Below are positions 7,791-13,989 of a DNA stretch of 20,438 nt, one piece after another (position 1 is the stretch's first letter; each line of letters starts with the position of its first letter). A model generated the notes under the pieces. It had not been told where the DNA came from. It worked only from the letters and a program-made list of their open reading frames with translations, and did not search any database. Source of the DNA: a virus; the IMG/VR virus record IMGVR_UViG_3300044712_000290, positions 1 to 20,438 of that record; one strand, written 5' to 3'. Both the position numbers and the translations under genes were made by a program.

Positions 7791-8077
7791 AAAGTTCTTA
7801 ATATTTTGCGTTGTTGTTCTGCCATAGTTTTAGCCTCATCCAACGATTTACAGTATTTAAAAAACTGACACTTCCCATTTTTAGAAAATTTCACTGACCA
7901 ACCTTGTAATCTAGTATTCCAAGATACATTAAGACAATTAGCAGAATTATTTTTCTGGTGTGATTTTCTATTTATTGAATTATCTGAATTATTACAAATT
8001 CTAAGATTTGATTTCCTATTATCTAAAGTATTATGGTTTATATGGTCGACATATTCAGAAGTATTCACAGTATTCAT
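7787..8077 (-). CDS. HNH homing endonuclease, C-terminal fragment (HNH plus AP2-like)
   Basis: 96 aa as an ORF from ATG 8077, but it is the second half of a gene split by a frame change. The HNH core is complete: VDHINHNTLDNRKSNLRIC with H12, N20 and N24, then NSDNSINRK, followed by an AP2-like DNA-binding end (NVSWNTRLQGWSVKFSKNGKC, then SLDEAKTMAEQ). The frame stays open upstream of 8077 and encodes IDGKLKTKYLHRFIM, the usual strand before the HNH motif, so the real protein starts in the other fragment. The gene runs against the structural genes, in the gap between stopper and tail completion genes, as free-standing homing genes often do. Confidence 0.75.
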   Translation of the reverse strand: MNTVNTSEYVDHINHNTLDNRKSNLRICNNSDNSINRKSHQKNNSANCLNVSWNTRLQGWSVKFSKNGKCQFFKYCKSLDEAKTMAEQQRKILRTF

Positions 8078-8103
8078 TATAAAGCGATGTAAATATTTTG
8101 TTT

Positions 8104-8457
8104 TTAATTTGCCATCAATTCTTTCTTTATATTGAAATAATAATTATCTATATCTTTTGAATAATGAGCAAATAAGTGACCTAGTTTTTTTATTTTAGGC
8201 AAATCTTCTAAATCAATTAGACATTTTATTACTTTGTCCTCAAAAAATATTTCTACAATATCATCAACAGTATTAATTTTATTAAAATCTTTTAGCCTTA
8301 CCTTGCCAAGTCTTTTTATATTTAATCTTTCGGCTTTGGCTTTTATTGAAATCCAAGTTCTATCAGGTAAAAGTTTTAAAATCCCAGATTTAGTCAATTT
8401 AAGATAATCATTTTGTAATACTTCAATTTCTTTAGCAGTCCATAGTTTATTAACCAT
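8104..8457 (-). CDS. HNH homing endonuclease, N-terminal fragment (SANT/HTH-like)
   Basis: 117 aa ending at TAA 8104-8106. Residues 6-49 (WTAKEIEVLQNDYLKL, then LLPDRTWISIKAKAERLNIKR) are the helix-turn-helix of the SANT or GcrA-like kind that leads many phage HNH enzymes. Residues about 66-112 (FFEDKVIKCLIDLEDLPKIKKLG, DNYYFNIKK) are the beta domain that normally precedes the HNH core. The last residues (ELMAN) are off-frame. A -1 shift near 8119-8125 would join this to the downstream fragment and give about 223 aa, a normal length. The Shine-Dalgarno GGAGGT lies 8 nt before ATG 8457, and a TATAAT promoter lies further upstream. Confidence 0.72.
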   Translation of the reverse strand: MVNKLWTAKEIEVLQNDYLKLTKSGILKLLPDRTWISIKAKAERLNIKRLGKVRLKDFNKINTVDDIVEIFFEDKVIKCLIDLEDLPKIKKLGHLFAHYSKDIDNYYFNIKKELMAN

Positions 8458-8495
8458 AATTCAATACCTCCGTAGTATTAATCCGAATTAATTAC

Positions 8496-8545
8496 GTGGA
8501 AAGCTAAGTCGGAAACCTAGCTTATCGGTAGCGAGCCTATTCCAC
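8496..8545 (-). ncRNA. Foldable 50-nt leader element of the HNH gene
   Basis: The outer stem GTGGAA/TTCCAC (8496-8501 with 8540-8545) encloses two hairpins. One is AGCTA (8502-8506) with TAGCT (8518-8522), extended by two pairs past a mismatch. The other is 8524-8529 with 8535-8540, weaker, containing a mismatch and a wobble. The result is a three-way-junction shape. On the - strand the first base of the stem, 8545, falls 7 nt after the predicted -10 box, so the transcript would begin with this fold. No known riboswitch or ribozyme core was recognised. Confidence 0.45.
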
Positions 8546-8551
8546 AAGCCA

Positions 8552-8579
8552 ATTATATCATAAAAGAAAAGGTAAGCAA
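8552..8579 (-). promoter_or_regulatory. Sigma70-like promoter of the HNH gene
   Basis: Read on the - strand: -35 TTGCTT (8579-8574), a 16-nt spacer, and a perfect -10 TATAAT (8557-8552). The predicted start is near 8545. The -35 box overlaps the ATG of the tail gene on the other strand. Confidence 0.6.
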
Positions 8580-8971
8580 TGACAAATTTTGGAGAAACTA
8601 CAATAAATATAAATTGGGTAGATTCAGGGTTGGTAGAAAAAGAACTAAAGGTTGCAGCATTAAAGGGTTTAAGAAAATTAGGTAATGTTATCCTAGGTGA
8701 ATCACAAAAAGTGTGCCCAGTTGATACGGGTACGTTAATGAGAAGTGGGGTTGTTAATCAAGGTATAAAAGAAGGGATAGTGACTATTTCATATAGCCAA
8801 CCTTATGCAAGACGTCAACACGAAGAAAACAAAGCAAAAGCAAAGTATCTTGAAAGACCGTTTAATGAATTAAGCAAACAGGCTCAAAAATACGGCGAAG
8901 ATGCAATAGCAGATGTTTATATTAAGAAAAAATACAGTGATGAAGCGGTTTTAAAAGGAATGGATGAATGA
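8579..8971 (+). CDS. Tail completion / HK97 gp10-like protein
   Basis: 130 aa. The family hallmark is seen: CPVDTGTLMRSGVV (46-59), then SYSQPYARRQHEE (71-83) and KYLERPF (89-95), the order of the HK97 gp10 family. These small proteins join the head connector to the tail in siphophages. The Shine-Dalgarno AAAAGAAAAGG lies ahead of the ATG. The stop overlaps the next start (ATGA). The HNH element sits directly upstream on the opposite strand, so the ancestral spacing to the stopper gene has been enlarged by about 780 nt. Confidence 0.85.
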   Translation: MTNFGETTININWVDSGLVEKELKVAALKGLRKLGNVILGESQKVCPVDTGTLMRSGVVNQGIKEGIVTISYSQPYARRQHEENKAKAKYLERPFNELSKQAQKYGEDAIADVYIKKKYSDEAVLKGMDE

Positions 8972-9336
8972 TTTTAGACGATTTAAAAGCGTTCTTAGTA
9001 GCGAATAACTTGGCAACATCAACAGAAATTAAGTTCGATTTTGACAGTTCAACCGCTAACGGTGTTGTTCTTTGGCAATATGACGGAATAGTAACCGATT
9101 TAGGTTCACGTCCTGCAATCCAAATAGCGGTCAAAGACACAGCAATGGTAACCGCAAGGACTAAAATACAAGCTATTTATGATGCGCTTTACCCAAAAGA
9201 CCAATTTCAAAAGGTAATCGAAATAAACGGTAAAAATATGCACATAACACCACGTCAAGAACCGTTCTTTAACGAAAAAGATGCTTCAAATAGATACATT
9301 TACATATTCAATATAATTGTTAACTTAGATAGATAA
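8968..9336 (+). CDS. Tail terminator-type minor capsid protein
   Basis: 122 aa. The fold pattern is a helix (LDDLKAFLVAN), strands, the segment GSRPAIQIAVKDTAM, a helix (TKIQAIYDALYP) and late strands (MHITPRQEPFFNEKD, then RYIYIFNIIVNLDR). This suits the phage minor capsid / tail terminator family that comes just before the tube protein. It would cap the tail tube and bind the head completion proteins. Assigned by size, position and the PRQEPFF...D...R.Y.F.I.V pattern. Coupled to the preceding gene by ATGA. Confidence 0.7.
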   Translation: MILDDLKAFLVANNLATSTEIKFDFDSSTANGVVLWQYDGIVTDLGSRPAIQIAVKDTAMVTARTKIQAIYDALYPKDQFQKVIEINGKNMHITPRQEPFFNEKDASNRYIYIFNIIVNLDR

Positions 9337-9349
9337 GAAAGGAAAAACT

Positions 9350-10213
9350 ATGGCACTTGAAACAGTTACAAAATTATACGGGGTTGATGATATTAAATTA
9401 TTCCCTGTAACAGAGGATTCAGCATCAGCTTTTACATATGGCTCTGAAGTTGACGTACCGGGGGCGAGACAAATTTCATTAACCTTTGAAATAGAATCAA
9501 AAGAATTAAGAGGCGATGAAAAATTAATGGATTTAGTATCTAAAGCTAAATCAATTACTGCGAAAGTAGAAAACGCAAAATTAAGTTTAGATGTATTGAC
9601 TACAACTTTAGGCGGTAGCGTTTCGTCTGATTCTAACACGGCAACATTCTCTTTTGGAAGCAACGCAATTATCCCATATTTCCAACTACACGCACAAATT
9701 AAACAAACTGACAATTCAGGTGGCGACCTTCACTTTGTTTGCTATAAAACTAAAATTACATCTTTCCCTATCAACGGCACTCAAGATGATTATGCAATCT
9801 GTACTTTTGAAGTAAAGGGAACGTTCACTAATTATGAGTTCTCTGGCGAATCAAAACTAATGGATATAAAATTAAATGCCACAGCTACAGATATTGCAGG
9901 CGTAGGAAGTGCAACAGCAGCAACAACATCATTATCTACAAATATTGTTAAAACTGATAGCGGCGGCGTTATCGGCGTTAGTGTTGCGGGCGTTAAATTC
10001 GCAAGTGAAAGCGCAGCAGAAAGCACATCTAATTATACGTTTAGCTATGGTACAACAGGATTAACAGTAGGGGCAATTACTTATATTAACCCTAACGTAG
10101 TAGCAATGACATTTACAGGAACAGCAGCAGCAGGCACATTATCAATAACTCCAAAAGCAGCAGTAATGGCAAACGGAGTACAAGCATCGGCAGCAACATT
10201 TACAATGACATAG
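9350..10213 (+). CDS. Major tail (tube) protein with C-terminal Ig-like domain
   Basis: 287 aa. The tube domain covers about residues 1-175: an early LYGVDDIKLFPVTED, then DVPGARQISLTFEIESKELRGDE and an IICTFEVKGTF-like strand set, typical of lambda gpV-like tube proteins. A linker rich in Ala and Thr (about 176-195) leads to an Ig-like domain (about 200-287) with NYTFSYGTTGLTVGAITYI and GTLSITPKAAVMANG. Such domains decorate the tail surface and are optional for tube assembly. The ribosome binding site AGAAAGGA is among the strongest here, as expected for an abundant protein. A terminator follows. Confidence 0.85.
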   Translation: MALETVTKLYGVDDIKLFPVTEDSASAFTYGSEVDVPGARQISLTFEIESKELRGDEKLMDLVSKAKSITAKVENAKLSLDVLTTTLGGSVSSDSNTATFSFGSNAIIPYFQLHAQIKQTDNSGGDLHFVCYKTKITSFPINGTQDDYAICTFEVKGTFTNYEFSGESKLMDIKLNATATDIAGVGSATAATTSLSTNIVKTDSGGVIGVSVAGVKFASESAAESTSNYTFSYGTTGLTVGAITYINPNVVAMTFTGTAAAGTLSITPKAAVMANGVQASAATFTMT

Positions 10214-10219
10214 ATTGAC

Positions 10220-10244
10220 GGGGGAGAAATCCCCCTTATTTTTT
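10220..10244 (+). terminator. Rho-independent terminator after the tail tube gene
   Basis: GGGGGA (10220-10225) pairs with TCCCCC (10230-10235) around a GAAA tetraloop, followed by TTATTTTTTG. It lies 7 nt after the stop and would lower transcription of the chaperone and tape measure genes relative to the tube gene. Confidence 0.85.
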
Positions 10245-10255
10245 GAGGAGAGAAT

Positions 10256-10660
10256 ATGGAAGTAGAAGATATTTTTAATATACCAGAAAAATTGGTAATT
10301 AATGGTAAAGAATATGATTTTGAGTTTGATAACAGAGCATTTGCTACACTCGAAGGGTTAACGCAAAAAGGAACGTACAAGATACGTGAATTATTGCTTG
10401 ATAACAACCTCACTTTGAACGAATGTACAGAGCTTGTTTGTTGCGGATTAATCAAGAATTATAAGGCAGATGAAATAAGCGTTATTCGCCAAGAACTACA
10501 AAAAAGCCCTTCTGTCTGGACGAGCAATAATGATGCTATCTTAAAAGCGTTTTTAAAGCCGTTAATGCCTCCTGAAATCTACTTAAAAATGGAAGAAGTC
10601 AAGGCAAAGTTACAAAAGCTTGTGGACAAGCCCGAAAAAAAAAAGAAACCGAAGAAATAA
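10256..10660 (+). CDS. Tail assembly chaperone, short form (G-like)
   Basis: 134 aa, the product when no frameshift occurs. It begins with a strand pair (LVINGKEYDFEFDNRAFATLEGL), followed by helices to about residue 120, the pattern of lambda G-type chaperones (a small beta region, then a helical body). The C-terminus is lysine-rich (KPEKKKKPKK) because it reads through the slippery run. It sits between tube and tape measure genes, exactly where chaperones coat the tape measure during tail assembly. The Shine-Dalgarno GAGGAGAG precedes the ATG. Confidence 0.88.
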   Translation: MEVEDIFNIPEKLVINGKEYDFEFDNRAFATLEGLTQKGTYKIRELLLDNNLTLNECTELVCCGLIKNYKADEISVIRQELQKSPSVWTSNNDAILKAFLKPLMPPEIYLKMEEVKAKLQKLVDKPEKKKKPKK

Positions 10661-10866
10661 ATTGGGCAGAAATGCACGTTTACTCAACAACAATGTTGAG
10701 ATGGAGTGATAACGCTTTTTGGAACGCAACACCGAGAAAATTTCACGCTTGTTGTATTTCATTTGCGGAATTAAATAAAAAACCAGAAGCACCAGCGCAA
10801 GATGTTTTGACTGGCAGCGATGCAATAAAAGATATGATTGGAACAGTAGGAAAAATAAAGGTTTAA
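10256..10866 (+). CDS. Tail assembly chaperone, -1 frameshift fusion (G-T-like)
   Basis: Expected product of 203 aa when ribosomes slip back one base at 10639-10645: 130 residues of the short form, then 73 residues in the -1 frame (ETEEINWAEMHVYSTTMLRW, then SDNAFWNATPRKFHACC). The extension has the T-domain look (NWAEMHVY, AFWNATPRKF), which recruits tube subunits. The frame is open without interruption from before the slip to the TAA at 10864-10866. An ATG at 10672 has no convincing ribosome binding site, so a separate gene is unlikely. The stop lies 1 nt before the tape measure ATG. Confidence 0.88.
10639..10645 (+). promoter_or_regulatory. -1 ribosomal frameshift site A_AAA_AAG
   Basis: A run of ten A followed by G (10635-10645) gives the heptamer A_AAA_AAG in the correct phase (codons 10640-10642 and 10643-10645). 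The zero-frame stop follows 12 nt later (10658-10660). A short hairpin, GCTTG/CAAGC (10618-10622 with 10627-10631), lies just upstream. No strong downstream stem was seen. Confidence 0.88.
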
Positions 10867-10867
10867 A

Positions 10868-13051
10868 ATGGCTGATACTGGACAAAATGTAGGTGCAATA
10901 AATGTAACGATGGGGCTTGACAGCTCCAAGTTTAAAGCTGCATTAGGGCAAGCACAAGGGTTGACTACGTCTTTTTCTGGGATGGCAAAAATGGCTTTAG
11001 GCGGAATTGCAGCAGGATTCTCACTAGGCGCTATTGTTAATGAAATGGGAAAAGCATACAAGGCAGCAGAAGAAGCAATAACAATAGAAAAACAATTAAA
11101 CGCCACACTAATGGCTACGGGCTATGCAGCAGGACTAACACAAGACCAGCTAATCAATATGGCAAGTGCTATGCAAGATTTAACAGGCGAAAATGATGAA
11201 GTAATTAAATCCGCTGAAAATATCCTTTTGACTTTTAGAAATATTAACGCTGATATATTCCCTGAAACATTGCAATTATCACAAGATATGGCAACTACAA
11301 TGGGACAAGACCTTAATAGCGCAATTTTACAAGTCGGTAAAGCATTAAATGACCCAATCAAAGGAATGACAGCATTATCAAGAATGGGCGTAGCCTTTAC
11401 TCAACAACAAAAAGACCAAATTAAAACACTAGTGCAAAGCGGACAAGCCCATAAAGCACAAGCAGTAATCTTAAATGAACTTAAAAACGAGTTTGGCGGG
11501 GCTGCTCAAGCATCTAAAACTTACTCACAACAAACCACAAATGATACAGATGACTTAAGAGAAGAATTAGGGAGATTAATCGGCTTAGACAATCCATTAA
11601 CTAAGTTTTGGGCTAATTTCGTAAAAGGATTAAAGGACACTGTATATGAAGTAAGAGTTTTAAAATCTAATATAGCGGATTTGAGACTAACTGAGTTGCA
11701 GGATAGATTAAATAAAATAACAAAAGACCAAAAAGAAATGACACAGTGGTGGTCTGGAGGAGCAAACTATAACAAAGAACGAATAAATGCCATTGAAAAA
11801 GAGCGCCAAACCATCCTAAAGCAAATAGATGCAGTAAAAGCAAGAGACAAAGCAAACGCAGAAACAGGAAAGCAAACGCAAGCGGGCTTAAATTTCAACA
11901 CCGGCACAACATCAAAGACTAAAAAAGACAATCCAGCACTTGACGCTTATAAAAGTTTTATTGATGAATTCAAACAAGCTAACAATGACTACGAAGCAAC
12001 TTTAAAAGCTAAAAAATACGTTGAAGAAACTCTCGGGATGTCTGCTATCCAAGTAGATAAAGCAGGCTACGACAATGCAATAACCGCATACAAGGATTAT
12101 TATTCAAAGATAGCTGAGATTAACCAATCAGAGGCGATAAATAAAGGTATTCTTTTAAAACGTAACGAGGAAAAACTACAAGAAGATTTAAAACTAATAT
12201 CCTTAAATAAAACACAAGAGGCTTTAATTGCTCAAAATGAGTTAATAAAAAACTATCAAGAGCAATCTAAATCAATCGAAAATGCTACTCAAGCAGATGG
12301 CGAACTCGGAGGAGTTTTAGGCTCTTTCCAAAGCGGCTATGCTCAAAAACTAGAGATTCTAAAATGGTACTACGACGAACGAGACAAGATAACCAATACT
12401 GCCAATATTACTAATGAACAACAGCTAGAGGCTTGGGGGCAACTAAATATTTTAAAAACTAAAAAGCTGGCGGAAGTAAATAAACAAACCGTAAAGGATG
12501 AAAGACAAAGAATAGCTGAAATATTTGGCAATTCTCTGGATACTATGTTGACCAGCTATGGCGGTTTCTCCGTTAGTATGCAGCAACTAGTGTTAAATCT
12601 TGGCAGAGAGCTATTAAGCTATGAACTGAAAAAGGCTATAGACCACATCAATATTGCACAAATGGAAGCCGTCGCAATAACTGCTATTCAAGCGGCTATG
12701 GGTTTTGTCACTGGCGGAGTCAGCAATATCGCTAGTAGCATTACTGGGCTACTAGGATTTAAAAAAAATCACTCAGGCGGATATCAATTACCGGGCACAA
12801 AAGAACAACTTGCTTTATTAAAGGGCGGTGAGCGTGTTTTAAGCCCTGCTGAAACCACTAGCTATAATAACGGGGAGCAAGGTGGCATAGGTAAGGGCAG
12901 CACTATAGTTTACGCTCCGCAAATAAAGGCAATGGACTCCAAAGACGTATCCAGATGGTTTAATGAAAATAAAAACCAAATCATAAACATAATTGCGCAA
13001 GGGGCTAAAGATAATACTGGGAATTTGAGAACTATTATACAGTCAGTTTAG
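10868..13051 (+). CDS. Tape measure protein
   Basis: 727 aa, the longest tail-assembly gene and directly after the chaperones. The N-terminal region (1-230) has the family pattern: GAINVTMGLDSSKFKAALGQ, a hydrophobic stretch MAKMALGGIAAGFSLGAIVNE, and the segment NDEVIKSAENILLTFRNI followed by SAILQVGKALNDPIKGMTAL. The middle (about 235-590) is charged and helical. The end has a hydrophobic part (MGFVTGGVSNIASSITGLLG, about 617-636), then NHSGGYQLPG and KGGERVLSPAETT, a frequent C-terminal motif. At about 0.15 nm per residue this predicts a tail near 110 nm. Shine-Dalgarno AAAGG. The stop overlaps the 3' end of the opposing cargo gene by 4 nt. Confidence 0.93.
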   Translation: MADTGQNVGAINVTMGLDSSKFKAALGQAQGLTTSFSGMAKMALGGIAAGFSLGAIVNEMGKAYKAAEEAITIEKQLNATLMATGYAAGLTQDQLINMASAMQDLTGENDEVIKSAENILLTFRNINADIFPETLQLSQDMATTMGQDLNSAILQVGKALNDPIKGMTALSRMGVAFTQQQKDQIKTLVQSGQAHKAQAVILNELKNEFGGAAQASKTYSQQTTNDTDDLREELGRLIGLDNPLTKFWANFVKGLKDTVYEVRVLKSNIADLRLTELQDRLNKITKDQKEMTQWWSGGANYNKERINAIEKERQTILKQIDAVKARDKANAETGKQTQAGLNFNTGTTSKTKKDNPALDAYKSFIDEFKQANNDYEATLKAKKYVEETLGMSAIQVDKAGYDNAITAYKDYYSKIAEINQSEAINKGILLKRNEEKLQEDLKLISLNKTQEALIAQNELIKNYQEQSKSIENATQADGELGGVLGSFQSGYAQKLEILKWYYDERDKITNTANITNEQQLEAWGQLNILKTKKLAEVNKQTVKDERQRIAEIFGNSLDTMLTSYGGFSVSMQQLVLNLGRELLSYELKKAIDHINIAQMEAVAITAIQAAMGFVTGGVSNIASSITGLLGFKKNHSGGYQLPGTKEQLALLKGGERVLSPAETTSYNNGEQGGIGKGSTIVYAPQIKAMDSKDVSRWFNENKNQIINIIAQGAKDNTGNLRTIIQSV

Positions 13052-13596
13052 TTATAAGCCTCTATTACTTTCCTAGTGCCTATAATCTTCCCAGAATTAC
13101 TATAGCAAATATCGCCTTTACAGTGGGCATTTAAATTACCATTCTTGTCATATCTATAATTATCACCATATGAAATATTGACAGTAATATAGACCAAGTC
13201 CCCCTTTGTGTTATAAGAATAGCTTTTATTTGGGTAAATAGTGTTATGTTCTTGCTCGTTAACATCAATTCCGATTAAGATATTACCAAGATAATAGAAT
13301 GAATAAAACGGGTCGGACTTATATGTAACCACATACGCAGTTAACCCCTTTGTCTTTAATTGTTCCAAATCCCTATCGTACAAAGCAATATTATTTCTTA
13401 AAGCATATTTATTTTCTTTCGCGTTGGGGTCAAAAAGGTTCGGCGTTATATATTTAGCTTTGTCAATTTTATATTGCACTCCCTCAAACGCAATCTTTCT
13501 AACAGTATCAACATTATATTCAATATTTCCATTAAGAGTTTGGGCTAAAGCAGGCAAAGCAATAAATAAACTTAATATAACAAATAACTTTTTCAT
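13048..13596 (-). CDS. Exported protein of unknown function (cargo gene 2)
   Basis: 182 aa with a clear SPase I signal peptide: MKKLFVILSLFIALPALAQ, predicted cut after ALA at residue 18. The mature part is rich in Tyr and Asn. Late residues contain a repeated strand-turn pattern (YSYNTKGDLVYITV, then YRYDKNGNL), loosely like YD/RHS-type beta turns, and two cysteines (CKGDIC) six residues apart that could form a disulfide. No family is recognised. It is the downstream partner of the exported gene at 13599-13937, starting 2 nt after that gene's stop, with GAGGT as ribosome binding site. Not a structural protein by position or strand. A role in the envelope, such as superinfection exclusion, is inference. 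Confidence 0.75.
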   Translation of the reverse strand: MKKLFVILSLFIALPALAQTLNGNIEYNVDTVRKIAFEGVQYKIDKAKYITPNLFDPNAKENKYALRNNIALYDRDLEQLKTKGLTAYVVTYKSDPFYSFYYLGNILIGIDVNEQEHNTIYPNKSYSYNTKGDLVYITVNISYGDNYRYDKNGNLNAHCKGDICYSNSGKIIGTRKVIEAYN

Positions 13597-13598
13597 AA

Positions 13599-13937
13599 TT
13601 AAATACCTCTTATTTTTAAAATAGTAATTTCACCATTTGAAGCCTTTTTGATACGTCTATAATACTTCATATCTCCCTTTTTCATAATAAGGGCTACGGC
13701 AGGCTTCTTCCCTGTCATTTTTGAATAATAAAGACTTTGTCCTATAGATTCAGCCCATTTGTGAGCAAATTCAAACTCGACAGCATATTCAGGGGTTAAG
13801 CAGTCAACCCTTGTTTTGTCGGGCAACTCATACTCTGATATGCCACCGTTAGCGTTGCACCAAGGCACAGCATAATCTTTTTCTAAAGCCTGAACGGGCA
13901 GCGATAAAAAAAACATTATTAAAATTAATTTTCTCAA
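13599..13937 (-). CDS. Exported small protein with PD-(D/E)XK-like pattern (cargo gene 1)
   Basis: 112 aa starting at TTG. The start is chosen because GGAGGT lies just ahead and because MRKLILIMFFLSLPVQA forms a complete signal peptide; the next ATG (residue 8) would lose the charged n-region. The mature part reads TRVDCLTPEYAVEFEFAHKWAESIGQSLYYSK, written here in pieces: RVDCLT (43-48), EYAVEFEFAHKW (50-61), ESIGQSLYY (63-71), then TGKKPAVALIM (75-85). D45, E54 and E56, K60 and Q67 resemble a PD-(D/E)XK nuclease core in strand-strand-helix order. C27 and C46 could pair. I recall similar uncharacterised secreted proteins in Gram-negative bacteria. Nuclease activity is inferred, not shown. Confidence 0.72.
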   Translation of the reverse strand: MRKLILIMFFLSLPVQALEKDYAVPWCNANGGISEYELPDKTRVDCLTPEYAVEFEFAHKWAESIGQSLYYSKMTGKKPAVALIMKKGDMKYYRRIKKASNGEITILKIRGI

Positions 13938-13958
13938 ATAACCTCCAATTTTAGATTC

Positions 13959-13986
13959 AGTTTAACTCAAAAGTTAGGTTTTTCAA
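13959..13986 (-). promoter_or_regulatory. Possible promoter of the exported cargo pair
   Basis: Read on the - strand: TTGAAA (13986-13981), a 16-nt spacer, and TAAACT (13964-13959). The -10 match is moderate. It faces the GGAGGT and TTG start at 13937, leaving a leader of about 15 nt. Confidence 0.4.
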
Positions 13987-13989
13987 CTA

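Noticed and set aside
8496-8545. The three-way fold as a tRNA or a terminator
   Set aside because: It is only 50 nt, has two arms rather than three, no anticodon-arm or T-arm signature, and no following T-run on either strand.
7787-8578. Group I or group II intron carrying the HNH gene
   Set aside because: It lies between two intact structural genes rather than splitting one. The HNH gene is antisense to them, and I saw no intron core or domain V-like hairpin. A free-standing homing gene fits better.
10672-10866. Separate 64-residue gene starting at ATG 10672
   Set aside because: It lacks a good ribosome binding site, lies exactly in the -1 frame of the chaperone gene, and the frame is open back to the A_AAA_AAG site. 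It is better read as the frameshift extension.
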